The position numbers and the translations under genes were made by a program. Positions 1 through 14,389 of a stretch of 64,000 nt of DNA are shown piece after piece. Source of the DNA: Pogona vitticeps (lineage: Eukaryota; Chordata; Lepidosauria; Squamata; Agamidae); assembly GCF_051106095.1 (NCBI RefSeq), contig NC_135795.1:1529501-1593500 (forward strand), in the 5' to 3' direction. Positions within the stretch are counted from its first letter, which is position 1, and each line of letters opens with the position of its first letter. The notes beneath the pieces are model-generated. The model was given only the letters and a program-made list of their open reading frames with translations, was not told the DNA's origin and searched no databases.

Positions 1-159
1 TTTTACTTACAGCTTGCATTTCTTAATTGCTGCAGGCGTTCTTGGTGCTTTGCCCTTTAGCTGTTTTTATATTTGATGTTTTACGTTCTAACTACATTTG
101 TTTTATCTGATGCCAGAGAATGGTCCTTAGAGAATACATATGCAACAGCAGGCGGTCCC

Positions 160-405
160 TTGATTCAATAATAATCAAGTTGAGCCTGCCGGGGTGACCC
201 TACCCAGGGTTTTCCCGGTGAAGGGAACATGCAGAAGTGGTTTCCCATTTCCTTCCACTAGCTGGCGCTCTGGGACTGCGCAGATTGCCCAAGGCTACCC
301 AGGCTGGCTCGTCCCACCCGGAAGCCGAGTGGGGGAATCGAACTCCCAACCTCTAGCTCCACAGGCAGGGACCTCAACCCCTGAGCCCTCCAGCCAGGTA
401 GCAGC
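160..405 (-). repeat. tRNA-derived SINE (squamate type), minus orientation
   Basis: It carries the element body (agaagtggtttcccatttcc, then gactgcgcagattgcccaag) and the antisense promoter B-box-like core with ggggaatcgaactccc, ending near cctgagccctcc. Shorter copies of the same core recur across the window. It lies in the intron downstream of RPL3L exon 2. Family name inferred from memory. Confidence 0.7.
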
Positions 406-501
406 CCTATTACATCAAGCAAAAATGCAACCTCGTCCTTAACACCGAAAGGCTCGTTTCCCCTTTAGGAGGAAAACCGCTGCCAAGAACGCCCCTTGTC
501 A

Positions 502-2690
<2,189 letters not shown>

Positions 2691-2859
2691 AGGGCGAGCT
2701 GAGCAGGAGGGGGCTTCTTTGGGGGGGGGAAGCGGCCTTTCCCTTTGCCCCTTTCTCTCCCCCCCCGCCTCCCCGCGTGCTGGTTCCACGGGGTCGTGTG
2801 GACGCGTTCCTTGGCGGGCTCGCGTGTTCTCAGCTTGCTCTGGCACGGGGGGGAAAGGA

Positions 2860-3056
2860 GGGGAGGCGGGCTCGCGCGCATGCTCGTTTCTTTCCCTTTG
2901 GCCCCGCCTCCCTCGGCTGCGCTTGCGCGGCTCTCGTTTCTTCCCTTTGGCCCCGCCCCCTTCTCCGTCTCCGCCCCCGGGAGGGAGGGGCGTCGGCGGC
3001 CATTTTGTCCGTCGGGGTCGTTGTCGGGGGTGGTTGCTAAGGGTCGGGCCGGCGCC
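2860..3056 (+). promoter_or_regulatory. NDUFB10 CpG-rich promoter with GC boxes, NRF1-like and YY1-like sites
   Basis: A GC-rich region directly upstream of the NDUFB10 ATG. It contains two GC boxes (ggccccgcctccc and ggccccgccccc), two NRF1-like sites (GCGCATGCTC near 2877 and TGCGCTTGCGC near 2919, each one base off consensus) and a YY1-type GCGGCCATTTTG at 2996-3007. This combination is typical of TATA-less promoters of nuclear genes for mitochondrial proteins. No TATA box was seen. Transcription start not determined. Confidence 0.6.
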
Positions 3057-5431
3057 ATGCCTGAGGAGCCGGACTGGGAGGGCTACCCGCCGGAGTCGCA
3101 GCGCAGGCCGGAGCGGGAGAAGGGCCTCAACCCCGTCTACCTGCTGGAGGCGGTTTACTCCCAAGTGGTGGACAGGCCCGTCACCTTATGGAGGGGTGAG
3201 GGACGCGCGGGGGGGGAAGGGGGAGGAGCCTCGCGGGGTGTGGGCGGGGCCGTCGCTCCCGGGGGGCGGGGCGAGTGGGGTCACGGGGCCTTTGGGAACC
3301 TTGTTGGGAGGGAGGGGGACTACAAGTCCCAGAATCCCCCAACCAGCGTGGAGTACTGAATGAAGGGGACAGTACTGTTTGGGGAGGACAACAAATCCCA
3401 GCATCCCCCAGCCAGCTAGTGGGGGGGGAGGCGTGACGAACGGTGAAACTATGGAAATGGTACTTTTCAGGAGGGGAGACTATAAATCCCAGTATCCCCA
3501 GCCAGCTAATGGGGGGGATGAGGCAAGGGGTGGCGCGCCTGGGAGGGTGCAGGGGATACGGGGTAATTCAAGGGCTGAGCTATGGAATCAGTAGTTTTTT
3601 GGGGGGAGGGGGTGGGCAACACATCCCAGAATCCCCCAGTTGTCTGCAGGGGCATTCTGGGATTTGTAGTCTTTCCCAACCGGCCGAAGCAATGTTTCTA
3701 AAGCTCTGAGCCAAGACTCCTTCACCCGGGGGGGGGAACAGAGGGAGCTATAGAGATTTTCAGACTACAACCCCCATGGTCTCCTACAAAACCCTTAAGC
3801 CCCTGCTGCCGGGACACCCTCGCGTGGCAAAAAGGCCGGGGGTCTCTGCCGGCTGTGCCGCTGTGGGTCTGTAAAGCTACCTGCTGATTTTGGTGGCAGG
3901 GGAGGACTTCTTGGGAGTTATTTCAGCCTTATTTTCAGCAGAACAAAACAAATGGAACGACAGTGGGGTTTGGCAGCTTTAAAAAAAAAAACTAACCCCT
4001 TTTCTTTACCCTAAAGATGTTCTGGTGGATTGCAGGCCGCCTTGGGTCCCTTTATGGAGAAAGGCAGGCTAAAAATATTTTAAATTAGATCAATCAATAA
4101 AATAAGAGGCATTGTCGATTTTGCCCTCTGGCTCATGTCTTCTTGGCCTTGCACTAATGATTAATCAAGAACTAATTTCTGCCTGAGCTTTGACTCCCAT
4201 CCTATATAGACCTTAACACAGGACAGAATGTTTTGGAGCGCACAGTTTTGACCGTCAGAGTGATACAGACCGTCAGACCCTCTGGTTGGGTCTCTCTTTG
4301 TTTTCCCCTCCTGTAAAGTGTTCTCTTCACTGCTGAAAAGGCTTATGGCAGTTATCTTGAGGGTGCCTGAATGCTTTCTCTCCACAGAATGGATTGAACG
4401 CCAGCGTGCCAATAACAGAATTTATTATTATCACCGGAAATTCCGCCGCGTCCCAGAACTGACTGAGTGTTTGGAGGATGATGTCGTCTGCCACTACGAA
4501 GCAGAGATGCAGTGGAAGAGAGATTTGTATGTTGTTCTCACGTTAGCAAATGTTCTGCAGAGGTGTGCTGGAGCGAGGAGAGGGATCGTCCACGGCCTTA
4601 TGATGTACAGGCCCCACCAAGAAAAACTGGCTGGGGAAAAAAAGAAAATAATTGCTGTTGTTCTATGGGAAGATAATTTTATTTGAAGTGAACCACAGGG
4701 TTCTCTACCCATTTTTTCCCCTCAAGGGGTTGGTTATACAGATTTTTACTTATTTTGTTTATGTACGCCCACCTTTTCAGTAAGATATAGCACTGAAGAT
4801 ACTGAAACATCTTAAATGAATAAAAACAGGTAAAACGACATTTAACGAAAACATCGTAAATCAGCTCCACGGTAAAAACCACTGAGCTCAAATGAACACA
4901 TTAAAACAGTTAAAATCAACAAAGGCTCCCAGTTAGCAGCAATTCAGCAGGGCTGGTTAGACCTCACAGACTAGTCTGAAAATACGTTTTTATCCCCTTA
5001 AAATAAGTCAGAGTGGAAACCAAGGTTCCTAAGTGTGCGCCTATGGCTCTACCTGCCTCCCTGCAGCTTTCCTCTGCCAGGTACCAGCAGCGATCATTTT
5101 CAGCACCTTTGGTTCTGGTCGGGATGGAACCCAGCGCAGGAGGGGAATGGCACGCACAGGCAAAGTCACGTGCATGAGGGGTACAGCCCCACCTGATCCC
5201 AGATCACACCTATAGCACATCTGTCTACATCTGTTTTGTGGCATTCTTCAGGTGTGCCTCTTCTCTCTCCCTTTGCTTGTACAGCTTGGTGGACCAACAA
5301 ATTCTGAAGATAATAAAGGACCGAGTGGGTCATTGCAAGGCGCTGCACGGAGAGAACGCTGATCAGAAATGTGCAAAGGAGGTCCAGCACTATAAAGATG
5401 TAATCAAGATTTATTGGAATAAATGTAAGTC

Positions 5432-5480
<49 letters not shown>

Positions 5481-6285
5481 GGATTGGCAGTGTGGGGTCA
5501 AATAGTGTTCTGGGGTGAGAACACAGCTTGCTGTCAAATACAGTAACACCCTGCTTAGCACTCAGGAGATGTTGCAGTGAAAAGGAACGCTAACTGCACC
5601 AGTACCAAAAAGGGGGGTTATTTTATGGCAGGAATTCTTGAGGCCTCCTGAAGGCCCAGTCTGCCTTTGGCAGGAAGCAGTTAGACTGGGACAGCTCTGC
5701 TGGAAGCCCAGCGCTGAGTGCCAGAAGCCACCACAAAAATGGCTGCCCGGGCCTGTAAGCGTGCAGGAACAAACCAGTGTTGTTGAGGGCTACAGTATGC
5801 AGGGTATTTGTGGGTCATTAGTTTGGGAAGCAGTCTAGGAGTAGCTGTGAGGTGGAGGGAACCCTAAGCTGTGAAATCAAGCTTTCCCTTGCTTGCTTTC
5901 CTAACATTTCGCCCGACAGTTTCTCTCCTGCCTAACAAACATATCACCTAAGGTTGAGATTTTGGGGTTGTGTGGTGGTATGGCTTTTGCATCCTTGCTG
6001 CCTCAATGTCAAGCACTTTTTTGTTGTTGCTTCTTTGACCAAGTAATCCTGGTTATTTTTAATATTTTTTTAAAAAACACAATATTTCCTTGCTTGGTAC
6101 ATAGCTGTGCCACTCGGGAGCTGCTGGCTGGCCCTCCCTGAAGCGTCTGTTCTGCTGTCATTGTAGATGGTGATCTCGGTGCCTACGGAACAGCTCGCAA
6201 ATGCTTAATGAAGCAGAAAGAGCAGATGATTGCCGAAAGGAAAGCCAGGAAAGCAGCTGAAGCCGAGGTGGCAGCCGAGGAATAA
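3057..6285 (+). CDS. NDUFB10: NDUFB10, complex I subunit B10 (4 coding exons, 178 aa)
   Basis: Coding exons: 3057-3195, 4388-4526, 5285-5424 and 6167-6285, with GT-AG junctions and exact phase closure to 179 codons including stop. The protein starts [17 protein letters not shown] and carries the family core [31 protein letters not shown] and [10 protein letters not shown], ending [18 protein letters not shown] plus a basic/acidic helix. Two cysteine pairs are kept: C74/C81 (Cx6C) and C110/C122 (Cx11C), as in the twin-cysteine pattern of the mammalian protein. It is an accessory subunit of the inner-membrane arm of respiratory complex I, on the intermembrane-space side (family knowledge). Human is 172 aa. 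The start has a ggcgccATGc context and no in-frame upstream ATG was noticed. Intron 3 opens with an ATT microsatellite. It converges on RPS2, with cleavage sites about 1.1 kb apart. Confidence 0.97.
3297..3790 (+). repeat. degenerate tandem array with ZNF143-like cores in NDUFB10 intron 1
   Basis: Four spaced copies of a CTACAARTCCCAGNATCCCC-like core occur at about 3321, 3389, 3480 and 3622. Each is followed by a g-rich spacer and cagccagct-like sequence. An inverted copy (attctgggatttgtagtc) lies at 3653-3670 and a weaker one near 3762. Spacing is about 70-140 bp. The core resembles the SBS/ZNF143 site, which is also found in a dispersed palindromic repeat in this window. Confidence 0.6.
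4020..4112 (+). repeat. L2-type LINE 3' tail
   Basis: gccgccttgggtccctttat and ggagaaaggcaggctaaaaa, followed by an A/T-rich aataaaataa end: the typical 3' terminus of reptile L2-type LINEs and their SINE partners. Confidence 0.65.
5432..5480 (+). repeat. (ATT)n microsatellite
   Basis: About 16 perfect ATT units, beginning seven bases after the NDUFB10 exon 3 splice donor (GTAAGTC at 5425). The run explains a spurious poly-isoleucine/poly-asparagine reading on both strands. Confidence 0.97.
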
Positions 6286-6416
6286 AGCGAACTGCTACTG
6301 GATCACGGCCATTTGGAATTGAATTCCAGTGCAGTCCTCTTTTCTTGTAGATTAAAATCACAGTGAGTTCTCACAGAAGTGTTAAAATCTGTACAGACTC
6401 GGTGGTGCCGGGGAAA

Positions 6417-6422
6417 AATAAA
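6417..6422 (+). terminator. NDUFB10 polyadenylation signal
   Basis: AATAAA 132 bp after the NDUFB10 stop codon, with a T/G-rich stretch (ctcctttgccttctttc) downstream. Confidence 0.75.
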
Positions 6423-6429
6423 CCTACGT

Positions 6430-7505
6430 GACTATCTCCTTTGCCTTCTTTCATGCAAGAACAGAAGTGTCAAATCATGTGTACCCCAAGCGTGTCCACT
6501 TTTGGACATCAGGCAGAACACAAGTCTTAAAGGCGGGGGGGGGGGGGGGTAGCAGCAGCACTGACTGCAATATGTTCTTTTGGACAGAAAAATCAAATGT
6601 TTGATTCCCTTCCCTTATAAACATTTGCCAGCCTTCATGGTTCCTCCCAGTTCACTTTTTCTGCAGAAAAGTCCAGCCTCAGGTAGACAGAACTCTGTAT
6701 TCCCTTTTAATGTGTACATGGCAACCAAGCAGAGCGGGGCACCAAAGTTAGAACACTGGCAGTCTTAAAAAAGGTTAAGCGTAGAACAATCCCTTGTGAC
6801 TACTGCTGGTTCCCAAAATTGGTTGTGTGCTGCTATTTAGACCAAAATCAATGATTCGATGTTGCAGTCCATGCATTTGAGCACCCACCTTTTCTCTCCC
6901 CCATTTCTTGGGGGGGGGGGAGCCACTGAAAGCTTCTATTTGTGCTGGCGAAAACACTGTAAAAGGTGGTGTTCCTGGGCCAGGCTGACTTGAGTAGGAA
7001 GCGTGCATGCCACCCCATCCTCTAAACCCCAAGGGTATTCTGTGCCACCTTCATCACTTCTACTTTTGGCAAAACAGGTTGCTACAGCCTAAGCTGAGCA
7101 TGTTGGTGGAAACATACAGGCCTTCCACAGTTGGTTGCTCACCTTGAAGGGTAAGCTAGCGATTCTCTTTTGGATCTTAATTGCCTGCAGTATAATTAGA
7201 GCCCCAGAGTGCACCCACAGCCCTACCAAACAATGATTTCCCAAACCAGTATCAAATCCATTCTATGAAATGGGGCAGTTCAGATACAGAGTAAAGCTTT
7301 AACCAGCTGTGCAATAAATTTCAAGGCCAAATGAACTCCTTTGCTTTGGTGGGAATAACTCTGTGGTGTTTTTGTCCTGAACTGTACAGCCCATTCAGCT
7401 AGACTTTCTAAAGGCCCCCGATACCTGGCCATCCACCTAGTTTAAACAATCCCACCTACACCCAAATAAAGAGACCACAGCATTTGAAAATTGGTTTAGA
7501 AATTT
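6430..7505. other. NDUFB10-RPS2 convergent intergenic interval
   Basis: No gene or confidently named repeat was recognised. It holds poly-G runs near 6535-6550 and 6910-6920 and scattered plus-strand AATAAA hexamers (about 7311 and 7464) that could act as alternative NDUFB10 ends. Confidence 0.35.
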
Positions 7506-7521
7506 GACTTGGTCATGTCAC

Positions 7522-7527
7522 TTTATT
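7522..7527 (-). terminator. RPS2 polyadenylation signal
   Basis: AATAAA on the minus strand, 17 bases after the RPS2 stop codon. This very short 3' UTR is typical of ribosomal protein genes. Confidence 0.85.
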
Positions 7528-7543
7528 GAACGTACAGCCTCGT

Positions 7544-12233
<4,690 letters not shown>

Positions 12234-12250
<17 letters not shown>

Positions 12251-12432
12251 CCGAAAGCAGGCGGCGGGGAAGTATTTATGGGCCGCGCCTCTCGCGAGAG
12301 CCGCTCCCCTCGCGAGCGTTCTGTGCCGCGCAGGCGCAGGAGGCTTGTTATGTGTTATGCTGGTATCGGGGGCCCTGGATCGAGCATGGGTAAAACGCCG
12401 GAGGTTATAAAAAGGGCAGGCTCCGGCGCGCG
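12234..12432. promoter_or_regulatory. bidirectional RPS2 / SNHG9-like promoter with TCTCGCGAGA
   Basis: Two divergent TATA/TOP-type starts face away from each other. Minus strand: CATAAATA (12273-12280) lies about 24-31 bases before a pyrimidine start, CCTTCTAATCGAGAACAC (12250-12233), which ends at a GTAAGT donor. Plus strand: TATAAAA (12406-12412) lies 27 bases before CTCTTTCAG at 12433. Between them is a perfect palindromic TCTCGCGAGA at 12290-12299 and a partial CTCGCGAG near 12309. TOP starts indicate growth-regulated transcripts. Confidence 0.75.
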
Positions 12433-12834
12433 CTCTTTCAGTTTCCTTCCGTTCACCAGGTGAGTAGGTGGTTGTGCGGCATTGTTGCATGGGAGGCAGC
12501 CTATGGAACAAAAATTCCTTGGAGAGCTAGGGATGGCTGTTTTAATGATCATGTTTTAGTTTTAATTTTAATATTTAATTTTATTTTAAAATTTTAATTA
12601 TAAGTTTTAATTTTAATCTTTTAATTCCTAGCATCCCCACCCTGGTTGTGGAATCTGGGTCTTGTAGTTCCCCCAAAGGAGCCATTCCAGGCTCTGATGT
12701 ATTCTTAGCTCAGGAAGGGAATCCTCGTCTCTGCCTCTGTATAGTTAATAAGCCACCCCTTCTCCTGGGGACCCTGTTCTCAGGAGGATATATTTTTTTC
12801 CATGTGCAATAGTCATAAGAGAATTTATTACATT

Positions 12835-12965
12835 TATTTTAAATATGTTTGCCCTGCCTTCCTCCTTGAAAATGACCTACGGCAGCTTACAGTAGTGGAA
12901 GACACTCAGAGGGGTATATATATACCAGATGGGCGGGATATAAATCAAATAAATAAATAAATAAA
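12835..12965 (+). repeat. L2-type LINE 3' tail
   Basis: tttgccctgccttcctcctt and cagatgggcgggatataaat, ending in (AAAT)n, inside the SNHG9-like intron. Confidence 0.6.
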
Positions 12966-13239
12966 TTTGCAACTCATTGTTTGCCTGGCACTGTCTGAAA
13001 ATCACCTCTCGCCCCTGTCCGTGGCCTTGGGTGAGATAACGGTGCCCACAGCAAAGGGAGCATTAAGCTTATTGCCTTCTAGGGTGAAAGACGTGCAATA
13101 AAACCCATGTTCCTATATGTCCGATGGCGAGGAAGGAATTGCACCACAGACAGACAGCGTGGCTCATGCGAGGTCGGAAGGGCAAGCCTGCAAAGCAAAA
13201 CTCTTGTTTCTCTTGCAGCATCTGTGCATCCTGAAGAGT

Positions 13240-13363
13240 CACATTCCGTGGAATCTCGACGGTCCGCGTATCTTAATCCGGGAGAAGCGACCAGGAATGG
13301 ACAACACGGAGTGGCAGGCTTCTCACTAGAAACGCTTCGCCTTCTGGGGCCTGCAAAACACAT
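13240..13363 (+). ncRNA. H/ACA box snoRNA, SNORA78-like by position
   Basis: About 124 nt with all hallmarks. The 5' hairpin is closed by CATTCC (13242-13247) and GGAATG (13294-13299). A single-stranded H box ACAACA follows at 13301-13306. The 3' hairpin is closed by GCAGGC (13314-13319) and GCCTGC (13349-13354), then AAA and an ACA box at 13358-13360, three bases from the end. It lies 33 nt upstream of the proposed acceptor. The H/ACA class guides pseudouridylation with dyskerin, NOP10, NHP2 and GAR1. The target was not derived. Confidence 0.8.
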
Positions 13364-13475
13364 TTTCCTGACCTGTGCTGCTTACTTTTCCCGTAGTTCG
13401 ACAAGAAGAGTGAAAATGTATCGGTTTGGTTGCTTAGCTTGAAGTTGTAATAAATAAACATCATTTCCATACATT

Positions 13476-14200
13476 TTGTTGGCCGCTTGACGTTTTTGAA
13501 TAAGGGGAAAGCAAGCGATGCTTCCTATAAATCAAATGCAAGAAATACAACTCCTAGTGAAGCTGTAAATCAGATGCAGGAACATTGATGTTAAATGTGT
13601 TTACACCTTTTTCTGTGAGCGCTGTTGATTTCCCTACACTGTTGATAGCGCTGATATGAGCATGATGGCACATGGCTTAGATCAAAGAAGCACAGATTTG
13701 GTAGCACATGCTCAGGGCTGGAGTGGAGATGAGCCAGGGCTTGTAAGGGTCAAAGCCCCAGGATTTTATGAGTGCCAGAGATGAGAGACATCATCCTCAG
13801 GCCCTCTTGGGCTTCCTGTTTCCCCCAGCTTAGCTGAAATGCTCTCGATCCCAGGGGAAGAAACGGATTTTCCCAGTGAGTGCATATTGCTGCCAACTGT
13901 CTCTCAATGTATGTTGAATGGACAATTCAGAGCCATTTTTACAAAAAACAAAATCCTACTCGTTCCCCATGAAGCCACCTGCTTTATTGGAGTCGCCACC
14001 TGGGCAGGCATGGCTACGGGAACACTCGAACCCAGCGCCCAGAGGGAAGTCACAGGCTTTGCCATGTCATTCAGCTGCTTGCCTTGTGAGTGAGTCACTC
14101 CCGGGGCTGGCTAACCGGAATTTAGGAAAGTTGCCTGTTTGGCGTTTCTGACATCCTAGTCCCCCCTCCCTCAAAAGATCTTTAATTTTGGGGGCGGGAA
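13476..14200. other. interval between SNHG9-like gene and TBL3
   Basis: No exon was recognised. RNF151 occupies this position in human, but no RING-type cysteine/histidine spacing was seen on either strand. It contains a short repeat of CTGTTGAT flanked by AGCGCT at about 13618-13652. Confidence 0.4.
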
Positions 14201-14204
14201 GGAA

Positions 14205-14389
14205 AGCCTTGGAATGAACCCGGAAGTTGCCTCGCAACCGGGCGGTGCGAGCGACTCTACCCTTTTTCTTTCTCGTTTCTATGGCCCGCTCCGCTGGGGG
14301 CGTTTCGCCGGAAGTCCGCCGCCCTGACCGGAAGCACGTGCGGCGAGGGGCTGGCACGTGGGAGGAGCCGGGGCCAGGCGCGGGAGAGC
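14205..14389 (+). promoter_or_regulatory. TBL3 promoter with ETS sites and two E-boxes
   Basis: CCGGAAGT at 14219-14226 and 14308-14315, and CCGGAAGC at 14328-14335, are ETS-type sites. CACGTG E-boxes lie at 14335-14340 and 14355-14360, 20 bp apart. ATGGCGGC at the start codon is also a YY1-type motif. No TATA box. Paired CACGTG fits MYC-responsive ribosome-biogenesis genes (inference). Confidence 0.6.

Larger units (their letters stand above)
12433..13475 (+). ncRNA. SNHG9: SNHG9-like snoRNA host gene
   Basis: Exon 1 (about 12433-12459) starts with a TOP-like CTCTTTCAGTTTCC and ends CCAG|GTGAGT. The intron holds an L2-type tail (12835-12965) and an H/ACA snoRNA. A second exon is proposed from the acceptor cttttcccgtag (ending 13396) to a polyadenylation cluster AATAAATAAA at 13449-13458. 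An alternative acceptor, tttctcttgcag (13218), would put the snoRNA inside an exon, so it is less likely. No meaningful ORF is seen. In human, SNHG9 sits in the same place and orientation, divergent from RPS2, and hosts SNORA78. The symbol is by position and architecture, not by sequence match. Confidence 0.7.

Noticed and set aside
340-360. B-box-like motifs suggesting tRNA genes (also near 1950, 15350 and 15500)
   Set aside because: The repeated ttcgattcc core belongs to tRNA-derived SINEs; no copy has a paired acceptor stem or a full cloverleaf.
5166-5561. Poly-asparagine / poly-isoleucine open frames
   Set aside because: Translation of the (ATT)n microsatellite.
13219-13470. A coding reading of the SNHG9-like second half
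   Set aside because: Frames are short, disagree between strands, and cover an H/ACA snoRNA with clear stems and boxes.
13618-13652. AGCGCT-flanked CTGTTGAT repeats as a regulatory hairpin
   Set aside because: AGCGCT is self-palindromic, so the apparent inverted repeat is only six bases; the rest is a short direct repeat.
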